From Shewanella sp. UCD-KL21 (GTDB lineage: Bacteria; Pseudomonadota; Gammaproteobacteria; Enterobacterales; Shewanellaceae), in NCBI RefSeq assembly GCF_001957135.1, contig NZ_MPHK01000013.1:1-64000 (forward strand): DNA of 64,000 nucleotides, given 5' to 3'. Under the pieces are notes generated by a model that worked only from the letters and a program-made list of their open reading frames with translations, was not told where the DNA came from and did not search any database. Position 1 is the stretch's first letter. Every line of letters begins with the position of its first letter. Shown here piece by piece: positions 1 to 7,744 of the stretch. A program made the translations under genes and the position numbers.

Positions 1-216
1 GCAGACTTCTTTTATGGATTGATTACGGATTAATCCCATCCACAGCACGAGCCAGACGGCTTGCTGCGCAGGCAAACGACGATTACGGATACTTGCCTTG
101 TTGGCTGAAAGTAATGATTGTTCTATCCACTGTGAATCGATAGCCTCCATTACAGAAGCATAATCTCCACTTTCTTCTACTGACTCATGAACTAACTCAA
201 GCTCTTGCGCAAACAT
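1..216 (-). CDS. IS4-family transposase, N-terminal 72 residues (cut by window edge)
   Basis: The minus-strand frame opens at an ATG (214-216) and runs open to position 1. The translation has the typical N-terminal domain of IS4 transposases: a segment reading SVMEAIDSQWIEQSLL, then KASIRNRRLPAQQAVWLVLW and MGLIRNQSIKEVC. This domain precedes the catalytic DDE domain, which would lie outside the window, so intactness cannot be judged. A hairpin with a T-tract sits directly before the start codon (222-249). The transposase is read in the same direction as tsaD, so read-through from tsaD would enter it. Confidence 0.85.
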   Translation of the reverse strand, partial: MFAQELELVHESVEESGDYASVMEAIDSQWIEQSLLSANKASIRNRRLPAQQAVWLVLWMGLIRNQSIKEVC

Positions 217-249
217 AAAAAAATCCCTACCAGAATACTGGTAGGGATT
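217..249 (-). terminator. hairpin and T-tract directly before the IS4 transposase start
   Basis: Positions 222-233 and 238-249 form a perfect 12-bp stem with a 4-nt loop. On the minus strand it is followed by seven T residues, running straight into the ATG at 216. It is a textbook intrinsic terminator in the transposase leader. Such structures are known in IS elements as shields against transcription entering from outside; here the outside transcript would come from tsaD. Confidence 0.7.
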
Positions 250-279
250 ATCATTCATCTGCAGGATCGTTCAAGTGTT

Positions 280-297
280 CTTAACCGATCGGCATTA
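280..297. repeat. IS4-type terminal inverted repeat (one end only)
   Basis: The minus-strand reading TAATGCCGATCGGTTAAG matches my memory of the 18-bp IS4 end with one difference. Immediately outside it, 298-311 is a perfect 14-bp palindrome (TAAGCCATGGCTTA), which may be the chosen target site. The partner repeat is outside the window. Confidence 0.75.
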
Positions 298-339
298 TAA
301 GCCATGGCTTAGGTTTTTTCGTATTAAGTAATGACTCAA

Positions 340-1353
340 TTACACAGCAGACAAGGTATCTAATGGCCAGCGCGGCTTGCCTTCTACCTCTAACGACTCC
401 ACTTGCCCAGCTTTTAAGCGCTGTAAGCCAGCAAAAGCGATCATTGCACCATTATCGGTACAAAACTCACCTCTTGGATAAAACACTTCACCATTTAACT
501 TAGCCATCATGGTCGCTAAATTTTCTCTTAAGCGAGTATTAGCGCTCACACCACCTGCTACAACTAAGCGATTATAACCAGTTTGTTTCAATGCGCGTTG
601 ACACTTAATCGCTAAAGTATCCACCACAGCCTCTTCAAAAGCGCGGGCAATATTGGCTCTGGTTTGCTCGTCATCAGGTTCTTTCGCTATGGTATTTGCG
701 GTAAACGTTTTTAAACCTGAAAAACTAAAATTAAGCCCAGGTTTGTCTGTCATTGGTCGAGGGAATTTATAACCAGCCTCAACACCTTTTGCTGCTAACT
801 TAGCCAAACGTGGCCCACCAGGGTAATCAAGCCCCATCAGCTTAGCGGTTTTATCAAATGCTTCACCAGCAGCGTCATCAACCGATTCACCTAACACTTG
901 ATAACGGCCAATGCCTTCTACTTGCACTAACATTGAGTGGCCGCCAGATACAAGCAAAGCAAGAAAAGGAAACTCAGGCGCATCATCTTCAAGCATTGGC
1001 GCTAATAAATGCCCTTCCATATGGTGAACACCAATTGCAGGCTTGTCCCACGAATATGCCAATGAACGCCCAACACAGGCGCCGACTAATAACGCGCCAA
1101 TTAATCCAGGTCCTTTAGTAAAGGCGATACCATCAATATCATCAACAGTAGAGTTAGCCTCTTTAAGCGCCTGCTTAATCAATGGAATAATTTTACGCAC
1201 ATGATCACGAGATGCTAATTCAGGCACAACACCACCATAATCTGCATGTAATTTCACTTGGCTATATAAAGCATGGGATAATAGTCCCTGCTCATCATCA
1301 TAAACAGCGATTCCAGTTTCATCGCATGATGTTTCAATACCTAAAACCCGCAT
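340..1353 (-). CDS. tsaD: tRNA N6-adenosine threonylcarbamoyltransferase TsaD
   Basis: TsaD (Gcp/Kae1 family) transfers the threonylcarbamoyl group to A37 of ANN-decoding tRNAs, working with TsaB, TsaC and TsaE in the cytoplasm. The 337-residue length is the usual one. The N-terminus [14 protein letters not shown] is the ASKHA-type nucleotide-binding start. The metal ligands H111 and H115 are in HMEGHL, a glycine-rich VSGGHS follows, and the late [10 protein letters not shown] carries the metal-binding Asp. It is divergent from rpsU across a 237-bp gap, the arrangement also found in E. coli. The ATG at 1353 is the family start. An IS4 element lies 43 bp downstream. Confidence 0.97.
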   Translation of the reverse strand: MRVLGIETSCDETGIAVYDDEQGLLSHALYSQVKLHADYGGVVPELASRDHVRKIIPLIKQALKEANSTVDDIDGIAFTKGPGLIGALLVGACVGRSLAYSWDKPAIGVHHMEGHLLAPMLEDDAPEFPFLALLVSGGHSMLVQVEGIGRYQVLGESVDDAAGEAFDKTAKLMGLDYPGGPRLAKLAAKGVEAGYKFPRPMTDKPGLNFSFSGLKTFTANTIAKEPDDEQTRANIARAFEEAVVDTLAIKCQRALKQTGYNRLVVAGGVSANTRLRENLATMMAKLNGEVFYPRGEFCTDNGAMIAFAGLQRLKAGQVESLEVEGKPRWPLDTLSAV

Positions 1354-1480
1354 AGCATCTCGTCTTGATAAATTTGTAAGGGCGGCAATTCTACCTGTTG
1401 AGAAGATTTTATTCCACCAAGCATAATCATCAGTCTCAAAAAAATGACACCTTGATTGTCATTTGCGATTAACAAAGGGG

Positions 1481-1510
1481 TTTACAAAAGCATCGTAATC
1501 GATGTAGAAT
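1481..1510 (+). promoter_or_regulatory. candidate sigma-70 promoter of the rpsU operon
   Basis: TTTACA (1481-1486) and TAGAAT (1505-1510) are 18 bp apart, about 80 bp before rpsU. Both hexamers are close to consensus. No other good pair is visible in the 1354-1590 intergenic gap, which must also hold the tsaD promoter on the other strand. Confidence 0.5.
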
Positions 1511-1590
1511 TCGGCACCATTTTAAATAGCCTTGGTTAATCTACCAAAACAGGTAGTGCCAAATTAACTACACCTAAGGGGTGATGGCGT

Positions 1591-1806
1591 ATGCCAATTA
1601 TTAAAGTACGTGAAAACGAACCATTCGACGTAGCTCTTCGTCGTTTCAAGCGCTCTTGTGAAAAAGCAGGTATCTTAGCTGATGTTCGCGCTCGTGAATT
1701 CTACGAGAAGCCAACTTCTGCACGTAAGCGCGCAAAAGCTGCCGCTGTTAAGCGTCTAGCTAAGAAGCTTTCTCGCGAAAACGCACGTCGCGTACGTTTA
1801 TACTAA
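1591..1806 (+). CDS. rpsU: 30S ribosomal protein bS21
   Basis: This is a small basic ribosomal protein of the 30S subunit that helps 16S rRNA pair with mRNA at initiation. The 71 residues are the standard bS21 length and sequence ([20 protein letters not shown] start, arginine/lysine-rich C-terminus ending RRVRLY). An AAGGGG Shine-Dalgarno lies just ahead of the ATG. It is the first gene of the rpsU-yqeY-dnaG-rpoD operon, 7 bp before yqeY. The codon usage is that of a highly expressed gene. Confidence 0.98.
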   Translation: MPIIKVRENEPFDVALRRFKRSCEKAGILADVRAREFYEKPTSARKRAKAAAVKRLAKKLSRENARRVRLY

Positions 1807-1813
1807 TCTCACT

Positions 1814-2257
1814 ATGAGCCTAGTCGAACAGCTAAAAGACCAAATGAAAGAAGCTATGCGTGCCAAAGATAAGGCACGTTTGGGGACTATTCGTATGGCA
1901 CTGTCTGCCATTAAACAGATTGAAGTGGATACCCGCGAAACTCTGACTGATGAACAGACAATAGCCGTTTTAACCAAAATGGTAAAACAACGTCGCGATT
2001 CTATAACTCAATATGAGTCAGCAAATCGCCCGGAGTTAGCAGCAGCTGAAGCAGCAGAGATTCAAGTCATTGAAACTTTCTTGCCTTCTCCTTTAACAGA
2101 AGAAGAAGTTGCCGCAATCATTGATGAAGCTATCTCTCAGTTAGGTGCATCAACCATGGCGGATATGGGCAAAGTAATGGGAGCATTAAAATCTAAGGTT
2201 CAAGGTCGTGCAGATATGGGTGCCATTGGCAGTCAAATCCGTGCTAAATTAAACTAA
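1814..2257 (+). CDS. yqeY: GatB/YqeY domain protein
   Basis: The 147-residue protein is a standalone YqeY domain, related to the C-terminal tRNA-binding tail of GatB amidotransferase subunits. Its cellular role is not established. Recognisable segments are MRAKDKARLGTIRMALSAIK near the N-terminus and a C-terminal MADMGKVMGALKSKVQGRAD. It lies 7 bp after rpsU and before a strong hairpin. Insertion of yqeY between rpsU and dnaG is common in Shewanella, Vibrio and pseudomonads and absent in E. coli. Confidence 0.9.
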   Translation: MSLVEQLKDQMKEAMRAKDKARLGTIRMALSAIKQIEVDTRETLTDEQTIAVLTKMVKQRRDSITQYESANRPELAAAEAAEIQVIETFLPSPLTEEEVAAIIDEAISQLGASTMADMGKVMGALKSKVQGRADMGAIGSQIRAKLN

Positions 2258-2274
2258 CAGATCATTAATGTGTG

Positions 2275-2310
2275 AACAAGCCGTGCACCTTGCACGGCTT
2301 GTTTGTTTTA
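2275..2310 (+). terminator. hairpin between yqeY and dnaG (operon attenuator)
   Basis: Positions 2275-2287 and 2291-2303 form a perfect 13-bp stem with a 3-nt loop, followed by TGTTTTAT. It is strong but has an interrupted T-tract. E. coli has a comparable internal terminator between rpsU and dnaG that lets rpsU be made in excess; this hairpin probably does the same. It also rules out the TTG at 2303 as the dnaG start. Confidence 0.8.
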
Positions 2311-2341
2311 TCTATTTGGTAATGCGAGACCTATAGCATTT

Positions 2342-4069
2342 ATGGCGATACCTCGTGACTTTATCAATGAGCTAATAGCTCGAACTGACATTGTTGATCT
2401 AATTGATCACCGTGTACCTTTGAAAAAAGCAGGGAAAAATCACTCTGCATGTTGTCCTTTTCATAGCGAAAAATCACCTTCTTTTACCGTCAGTCAAGAC
2501 AAGCAATTTTACCACTGCTTTGGTTGTGGTGCTCATGGTAATGCCATTGATTTCATCATGGAATATGATCGACTAGAATTTGTCGATGCCATTGAAGAGC
2601 TTGCCGGTAAACTCGGACTCGACGTACCAAGAGAACAAGGTACTGGTCCTAAAAAAGATCAAAGTTTAAGTCGTGACTTATACCAATTGATGGAAGAAGC
2701 GAATCTTTATTATCAAAATCAATTGCGTCAACACAGCGACAAACAAAAAGTTGTAGATTATTTAGATTTCAGAGGCCTCTCGAGTGAAGTTGTAGAGCAC
2801 TTTGGAATCGGTTTTGCGCCAGATGGTTGGGATGGACTATTAAGTCGATACCGCCAAAACCCTGCAGCACAAGACAAATTACTAACCGCCGGAATGCTAA
2901 TTGCCAACGATAATGGCAAGCGATATGACCGCTTTCGCGATCGGTTAATGTTTCCTATTCGCGACCGCAGAGGCCGAGTTGTTGGCTTTGGTGGTCGAGT
3001 TTTAGGCGATGGAACACCAAAGTACTTGAATTCGCCAGAAACGCCCATATTTCATAAGGGAAATGAGCTTTACGGTCTTTACGAACTCAAGCAAACCCAT
3101 AGAGACCCACAACAGGTATTAATTGTTGAAGGCTATATGGACGTTGTGGCACTTGCCCAATTTGGTGTTGATTATGCCGTAGCATCACTTGGCACAGCAA
3201 CAACCGCTGAACAATTTCAGCTGTTAGTGCGTAGTGCTAAAGAAGTCATTTGTTGTTACGACGGTGACCGAGCAGGTAAAGAAGCCGCTTGGCGGGCACT
3301 AGAAACCGCACTGCCTTTATTAAAGCCTGGTGATGTCGTTAGGTTTATGTTTTTACCTCAAGGTGAAGATCCAGATACCATGGTTCGCCAAGTAGGCAAA
3401 GACGGTTTTGAAGAGTTAATGGTCAGCGCCCTCGACTTACCGGCGTTTTTATTTGAGACCTTAACCAGTAAATTCGGTAGTGATAAAAGCTCATTGGCTA
3501 AGCAAGCTATGTCGCTAATCGAACGTGTTCAAGACACAGTGTTACAGAATTTATTATTAGAAAATCTCGCCCATAAAATTGGTATGAATAGCGCAGATGA
3601 TCTAAAGAAAAAGTTAGGTTTTGCAGTAAAACAGCAACAACCTATGAATAAAAAAGGTTTACAAGGGCGTGGTACCCCACTGCGATTAGCCATTGCATTA
3701 TTAGTACAACGTCCAGAGTTAGGATATGGCTTAGCTGTACAACCCTCACTTGCACATTTAAAGATTGCTGGCATCGAATTGCTCAGTGATTTATTGAATT
3801 TAACTCGAGAACGAAAGTTAAACAGCGCACAACTACTTGAGATTTATCGCCAGCATGAACAAAAAAATGCGTTGATAAAATTGGCCCAATGGGACCACCA
3901 AGTGGCGGATGAAAACCTAGTTCAAGAGTTTAAACAATCCCTGATCTGGTTGAACAATCAATATATTGAACAACGCTATCAGGAACTGAGTCTTAAACAA
4001 ACTCTAAATAAAGCTGAAAAAATTCAGCTAACGAAGCTTATTTCTATAATGAAAGGCATTGCTAAATAA
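2342..4069 (+). CDS. dnaG: DNA primase DnaG
   Basis: DnaG makes RNA primers for lagging-strand synthesis at the replication fork. The 575-residue product starts MAIPRDFINELIARTDIVDL, aligned with E. coli MAGRIPRVFINDLLARTDIV. An upstream in-frame TTG at 2303 lies inside the terminator stem and is rejected. The zinc-binding domain shows CCPFH and FHCFGCG-type motifs (HFYHCFGCGAHG region, residues about 37-65). The TOPRIM core shows VEGYMDVVAL and the acidic YDGDRAGKEA. A C-terminal helicase-binding domain follows. It is the third gene of the operon, 144 bp before rpoD. Confidence 0.97.
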   Translation: MAIPRDFINELIARTDIVDLIDHRVPLKKAGKNHSACCPFHSEKSPSFTVSQDKQFYHCFGCGAHGNAIDFIMEYDRLEFVDAIEELAGKLGLDVPREQGTGPKKDQSLSRDLYQLMEEANLYYQNQLRQHSDKQKVVDYLDFRGLSSEVVEHFGIGFAPDGWDGLLSRYRQNPAAQDKLLTAGMLIANDNGKRYDRFRDRLMFPIRDRRGRVVGFGGRVLGDGTPKYLNSPETPIFHKGNELYGLYELKQTHRDPQQVLIVEGYMDVVALAQFGVDYAVASLGTATTAEQFQLLVRSAKEVICCYDGDRAGKEAAWRALETALPLLKPGDVVRFMFLPQGEDPDTMVRQVGKDGFEELMVSALDLPAFLFETLTSKFGSDKSSLAKQAMSLIERVQDTVLQNLLLENLAHKIGMNSADDLKKKLGFAVKQQQPMNKKGLQGRGTPLRLAIALLVQRPELGYGLAVQPSLAHLKIAGIELLSDLLNLTRERKLNSAQLLEIYRQHEQKNALIKLAQWDHQVADENLVQEFKQSLIWLNNQYIEQRYQELSLKQTLNKAEKIQLTKLISIMKGIAK

Positions 4070-4135
4070 CATCTTTTATTGAAAAAATGTTCCCTTAAGT
4101 CATGTCATGGACTAGCGTACTTTAGTTCATAGAGC

Positions 4136-4141
4136 TATAAT
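4136..4141 (+). promoter_or_regulatory. possible -10 element ahead of rpoD
   Basis: A perfect TATAAT lies 72 bp before the rpoD start, in the dnaG-rpoD gap. No good -35 hexamer is seen 16-18 bp upstream. It could serve an rpoD-specific promoter, as internal promoters supply rpoD in E. coli. This is weak evidence. Confidence 0.25.
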
Positions 4142-4213
4142 TGACGATTTACTTGACACTTTGCCTCGGCAGGTGTCCAGTCGTTATTTCAGTTACCAAC
4201 TTGGATGATATCT

Positions 4214-6043
4214 ATGGAGCATACTCCGCAGTCGCAACTTAAATTGTTGCTTGCTAAAGGTAAAGAGCAAGGTTATTTAACCTATGCTGAAGTCAATGAC
4301 CACTTGCCAGCTGACATGGTCGATTCTGATCAGATTGAAGATATTGTCCAGATGATCAATGACATGGGCATCCGCGTGTTTGAACAAGCGCCAGATGCCG
4401 ATGACATGATGATGTCTGAGGACAACACCGACGAAGATGCAGCAGAAGAAGCTGCTGCAGCGCTTGCAACGGTAGAAAGTGAATTAGGTCGTACCACTGA
4501 CCCAGTACGTATGTATATGCGTGAAATGGGGACAGTTGAGTTATTGACTCGCGAAGGCGAAATCGTCATCGCAAAACGTATTGAAGAAGGCATTAATACG
4601 GTTCAAAGTTCTGTTTCTGAATACCCGCAAGCCATTGCGATGATTTTAGAGCAGTTTGATAAGTATGAAGCTGACGAAATACGTTTAACTGACATTATCG
4701 CAGGTTTTGTTAACCCTGATGATGATGACGTAGCACCAACCGCAACACACGTTGGTTCTGAGTTATCAGAAGAAGAGTTAGAAGACGAAGATGATGCCGA
4801 CGATGCTGAAGACGAAGAGGAAGGCCCAAAAGGTCCTGATCCTGAAGAAGCTAAAGAGAAGTTTACTCAATTACGCGAAGTGTTTGAAAAAGGCTTAGCA
4901 GTTATTGAGAAAAAAGGCCGTGATCACCCTGAAGCCATCGGTGCTTTATTTGTCATTGGCGAGCTTTTCAAAGAATTCCGTTTAGTACCAAAGCAATTTG
5001 ATCGCTTAGTAAAAAGCATGCGTTCTATGATGGACCGCGTGCGTGTACAAGAGCGTTTAATCCTTAAGCTTTGTGTTGAACAAGCTAAAATGCCAAAGAA
5101 AAACTTTGTTAAGTTCTTCACCGGTAATGAAACTGACTTAGCTTGGTTCCATGCTGAAATGAGCAGTAACAAGCCTTATGCAGAAGGCTTACGTATGGTT
5201 AAAGACGATGTGATTCGTTGTAGCACTAAACTTGCTGCTATCGAAGAAGAAACCGGCTTAGTCATTCGCGCAATTAAAGACATCAACCGCCGTATGTCAA
5301 TCGGTGAAGCAAGAGCTCGTCGTGCGAAGAAAGAAATGGTTGAAGCGAACTTACGTCTAGTAATTTCTATTGCTAAAAAGTACACCAACCGTGGCTTACA
5401 GTTCTTGGATTTGATCCAAGAAGGTAACATTGGTTTGATGAAAGCAGTAGATAAGTTCGAATACCGTCGTGGTTATAAGTTCTCAACTTATGCTACTTGG
5501 TGGATCCGTCAGGCGATTACTCGTTCGATTGCTGACCAAGCACGAACCATTCGTATTCCAGTACACATGATTGAAACGATTAATAAACTTAACCGTATTT
5601 CACGTCAGATGTTACAAGAAATGGGCCGCGAACCAACACCTGAGGAATTATCAGAGCGCATGTTAATGCCTGAAGATAAGATCCTTAAAGTGCTGAAAAT
5701 CGCTAAAGAGCCTATCTCAATGGAAACACCTATTGGTGATGATGAAGATTCGCACTTAGGTGACTTCATTGAAGATAACACTCTTGAGCTACCATTAGAC
5801 TCCGCCACTAGCGAAAGTCTTAAAAATGCTACTCACGAAGTGCTAGCAGGCCTAACTGCCCGTGAAGCTAAAGTGTTACGTATGCGTTTTGGTATTGATA
5901 TGAATACCGACCATACCCTTGAAGAAGTGGGTAAACAGTTTGATGTAACACGTGAACGTATTCGTCAAATTGAAGCAAAAGCACTACGTAAATTACGTCA
6001 CCCTTCTCGCTCAGAAATCTTGAAGTCTTTCTTAGACGAATAG
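4214..6043 (+). CDS. rpoD: RNA polymerase primary sigma factor (sigma-70)
   Basis: The housekeeping sigma factor directs core RNA polymerase to most promoters. The 609-residue product starts [20 protein letters not shown], aligned with E. coli MEQNPQSQLK; an ATG three codons earlier (4205) is less likely. Region 1.1 is at the N-terminus. An acidic run of mostly D/E (about residues 185-210) sits in the non-conserved region. Region 2 has [17 protein letters not shown] for -10 recognition. Region 4.2 ends with the helix-turn-helix [19 protein letters not shown]. It closes the operon and is followed by a strong terminator. Confidence 0.98.
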   Translation: MEHTPQSQLKLLLAKGKEQGYLTYAEVNDHLPADMVDSDQIEDIVQMINDMGIRVFEQAPDADDMMMSEDNTDEDAAEEAAAALATVESELGRTTDPVRMYMREMGTVELLTREGEIVIAKRIEEGINTVQSSVSEYPQAIAMILEQFDKYEADEIRLTDIIAGFVNPDDDDVAPTATHVGSELSEEELEDEDDADDAEDEEEGPKGPDPEEAKEKFTQLREVFEKGLAVIEKKGRDHPEAIGALFVIGELFKEFRLVPKQFDRLVKSMRSMMDRVRVQERLILKLCVEQAKMPKKNFVKFFTGNETDLAWFHAEMSSNKPYAEGLRMVKDDVIRCSTKLAAIEEETGLVIRAIKDINRRMSIGEARARRAKKEMVEANLRLVISIAKKYTNRGLQFLDLIQEGNIGLMKAVDKFEYRRGYKFSTYATWWIRQAITRSIADQARTIRIPVHMIETINKLNRISRQMLQEMGREPTPEELSERMLMPEDKILKVLKIAKEPISMETPIGDDEDSHLGDFIEDNTLELPLDSATSESLKNATHEVLAGLTAREAKVLRMRFGIDMNTDHTLEEVGKQFDVTRERIRQIEAKALRKLRHPSRSEILKSFLDE

Positions 6044-6072
6044 AGTCCACTGAGAAGTTACGACAATAATGA

Positions 6073-6098
6073 AAGCCCGTTTATACGGGCTTTTTTTT
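6073..6098 (+). terminator. intrinsic terminator of rpoD
   Basis: AAGCCCGT (6073-6080), a TTAT loop and ACGGGCTT (6085-6092) form an 8-bp stem followed by a run of T. It ends the rpsU-rpoD operon. Confidence 0.9.
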
Positions 6099-6192
6099 GC
6101 CTCAAAATCACCTTATTTAATATAAAAAACGTCATGATTGCTTAACAGATAACCAATTGAATCTTTTAGTCACAATTCTCCGCAATTGACGG

Positions 6193-6221
6193 GTGACAAC
6201 CGTGAATAAACTTCGTATACT
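6193..6221 (+). promoter_or_regulatory. candidate promoter of the tRNA-Ile2 gene
   Basis: GTGACA (6193-6198) and TATACT (6216-6221) are 17 bp apart and lie 37 bp before the mature tRNA 5' end. The GC-containing stretch after the -10 is compatible with a stable-RNA promoter. Confidence 0.55.
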
Positions 6222-6257
6222 TCTTTCCGCTTTCGATAGTGACGACTATCTTAAGTC

Positions 6258-6334
6258 GGCCCCTTAGCTCAGTTGGTTAGAGCATACGACTCATAATCGT
6301 CAGGTCCCCAGTTCGAGTCTGGGAGGGGCCACCA
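6258..6334 (+). tRNA. ileX: tRNA-Ile2 with CAU anticodon (lysidine-modified), island attachment site
   Basis: The 77-nt cloverleaf includes an encoded CCA end. The acceptor stem pairs GGCCCCT with AGGGGCC, the anticodon loop is CTCATAA, and the T-loop is TTCGAGT. A CAU anticodon could be initiator Met, elongator Met or Ile2. The GGCCCC acceptor and overall match to E. coli ileX favour Ile2, which needs TilS to read AUA; elongator Met normally begins GGCUACG. Positions 27 and 43 appear mismatched (T-C). The 3' 47 nt lie inside a 49-bp direct repeat that marks an island insertion. The gene is still complete. Confidence 0.85.
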
Positions 6335-6336
6335 AT
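6288..6336 (+). repeat. attL: 49-bp direct repeat in the 3' half of tRNA-Ile2
   Basis: The 49 bp at 6288-6336 recur exactly at 13809-13857. They run from the anticodon loop region to two bases past CCA. The sequences differ outside these limits on both sides, as expected for a site-specific integration core. Confidence 0.92.
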
Positions 6337-6343
6337 ACAGATG

Positions 6344-6377
6344 AGCCGTAGTAGGTTAGTACCTACTACGGCTTTTT
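6344..6377 (+). terminator. intrinsic terminator after tRNA-Ile2 (brought by the island)
   Basis: Positions 6344-6356 and 6361-6373 form a perfect 13-bp stem with a TAGT loop, followed by T residues. A different terminator follows the tRNA fragment at the other end of the island (13866-13896). The tRNA has thus apparently exchanged its native terminator for this one. Confidence 0.88.
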
Positions 6378-6393
6378 CGTATCTGCAGTTCTA

Positions 6394-6411
6394 TGTAGCA
6401 AATATGTAGCA
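6394..6411 (+). repeat. putative integrase arm-type site, left copy
   Basis: The 18-mer TGTAGCAAATATGTAGCA lies 58 bp inside attL and recurs exactly, in the same orientation, at 13651-13668 near the other end. Each copy holds two TGTAGCA units 11 bp apart, one helical turn. Paired heptamers near both att cores are the pattern expected of integrase arm-binding sites. Confidence 0.6.
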
Positions 6412-6784
6412 AAAAACATCCCCAAAAATCGGCATCTCAATTGAATTATGACTTTAATATCTATCTAACTTTCAAAATCCTGAGTTTAGCTCTCACCACT
6501 CGACTAACTATTAGTGCAGACTGTAACTTTCAGCTCAATCCAGCAATAACTAAACGTCACTCATAAATACACACAGTTTAAAGACCTTTCAAATCATCAA
6601 GTCTAGCCTTCACCTTAAGATTATTAACCTGACTAATGGAGGTTTAGTATTTTAAGTGTCCAATTTTATTCCCATTGACTGCTCGGTCATATAAATTTCA
6701 ATTAATGATTACTAACTAAAATTGAAGTAATACATTGAATTAAAGTTACAAATTAGATTAAAGTATAAAACCTTAAGGAGAAAG
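6412..6784. other. AT-rich intergenic region at the left end of the island
   Basis: No gene of normal size is visible in these ~370 bp. The DNA is strongly AT-rich with many stop codons in all frames. It contains a TATAAA at 6764-6769 that could be a -10 element for the small ORF and cargo genes that follow, without a convincing -35. The stretch 6636-6656 resembles the hairpin after the cargo (8488-8514) but does not pair well. Confidence 0.4.
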
Positions 6785-6868
6785 TTGGTTAATCGCGAGT
6801 ATTATCGTCGTGCATGCCATTTAGGGAAGAAGCAATTCAATCATGATATGCCTACCTATTCTTATTAA
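6785..6868 (+). CDS. possible 27-residue small protein ahead of the cargo operon
   Basis: A TTG codon at 6785 preceded by AAGGAG four bases earlier opens a 27-codon frame ending at TAA 6866-6868. The product would be basic and aromatic (NREYYRRACHLGKKQF, then a C-terminal MPTYSY). The good Shine-Dalgarno is the main support. The short spacing and TTG start count against it. It could instead be a leader peptide for the 277-aa gene 42 bp downstream. I recognise no family. Confidence 0.35.
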   Translation: MVNREYYRRACHLGKKQFNHDMPTYSY

Positions 6869-6910
6869 GTTAACTCCCCCTCACTAATTCATGATTGTAA
6901 AGGATATAAA

Positions 6911-7744
6911 TTGAGTATTAATTTTGACATAGTAATGGATAGCGAGGATTATTCCGTTGATATGAACTCTGGGCTAGATACTTTACGTGGAGCTTCTGAG
7001 TCTGTTCGCCAAATAGCTACTACAATTCTTGAAGAGCGAGTCCCTCAAAAATTAACACCTGAAAGCAAAGTCAGAACTAACCTTAAAAGATCATTTAAAG
7101 GTTCATTTGGACAGCAATTTTCATTGGACTTTTATGATGAAAGTATTAAAAAGCGATTTGCTGTTATTGGAAAGAAAGCTTTTACAGAGCTCATATCTTA
7201 TTTCGTAAATGAAGCCCTTTACCAAGAAAGTTTAGAGCTCTCTCCTAAAGCAGAGAAAGCTTTAGAGCGCCTTGGAATCGAGCTTGAGCAAAACCTCATA
7301 AAACAGTTACAAAAATCATCACTCGATCACCTGCATACAGTTTCAAATAACTTCAATCAAGATGTAAAACTAAGATATAGGCTCAGTAGAGAGAAACAAA
7401 CTACATTAGCAAACCTTGATAGAACAACATATGCAACCTTAAAACCAAAGACTGATAAAACCAAGTTAGAGATTACAGTCAGCATTACTCGTTTAAACAT
7501 AAACACAGGTAACGGCAGGCTTTTGATTCAAGGTGAAAATGAAACTGTTGCATTTGGCTTTCCTCCACAGAAGCGATATCAGGAACTAAAACTTGCAGCA
7601 AAGCGTTGTTTTTCAGAAAACCTCCATACTAACAATGGAACACTAGACGAAGAATGGAAAACACTTAAGCTTAGAGCATACACTCAAAGAACAAATAGTG
7701 GACGAATAATCAAATATTGGATTGAAGGTATCATTGATGCTTAA
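6911..7744 (+). CDS. unknown 277-residue protein, first gene of putative defence pair
   Basis: I do not recognise this family with confidence. The start is a TTG with AAAGGA upstream; the next ATG (codon 9) is a possible alternative. No signal peptide or membrane segment is visible. It is charged, with a predicted helical middle (about residues 60-150, rich in K/E/L) and a more beta-like C-terminal part (residues 185-277, ending YWIEGIIDA). Its last codons overlap the ATG of the next gene, so the two are translationally coupled. The partner resembles an abortive-infection membrane protein, which suggests this one is a cytoplasmic sensor or regulator in the same module. That is inference from context only. 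Confidence 0.7.
   Translation: MSINFDIVMDSEDYSVDMNSGLDTLRGASESVRQIATTILEERVPQKLTPESKVRTNLKRSFKGSFGQQFSLDFYDESIKKRFAVIGKKAFTELISYFVNEALYQESLELSPKAEKALERLGIELEQNLIKQLQKSSLDHLHTVSNNFNQDVKLRYRLSREKQTTLANLDRTTYATLKPKTDKTKLEITVSITRLNINTGNGRLLIQGENETVAFGFPPQKRYQELKLAAKRCFSENLHTNNGTLDEEWKTLKLRAYTQRTNSGRIIKYWIEGIIDA

Larger units (their letters stand above)
1..297 (-). mobile_element. IS4-family insertion sequence, left part cut by window edge
   Basis: The stretch holds the start of an IS4-type transposase and, outside it, an 18-bp sequence at 280-297 that reads TAATGCCGATCGGTTAAG on the minus strand. From memory this differs by one base from the terminal inverted repeat of IS4 itself. The other end lies left of position 1, so the target duplication cannot be checked. 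The element sits just downstream of tsaD. Confidence 0.85.

Noticed and set aside
298..311. Terminator of tsaD formed by the 14-bp palindrome
   Set aside because: The palindrome has no loop and no T-tract on the minus strand, so it cannot act as an intrinsic terminator.
858..1118. Plus-strand ORF opposite tsaD
   Set aside because: It is a shadow of tsaD with no Shine-Dalgarno or recognisable protein; similar shadows elsewhere were also dropped.
2303..2341. Upstream extension of dnaG from a TTG at 2303
   Set aside because: The TTG is inside the right arm of a strong hairpin, has no Shine-Dalgarno, and the ATG at 2342 matches the family N-terminus.
6258..6334. Elongator tRNA-Met
   Set aside because: The CAU anticodon fits, but the GGCCCC acceptor stem matches Ile2 and not the GGCUACG of elongator Met.
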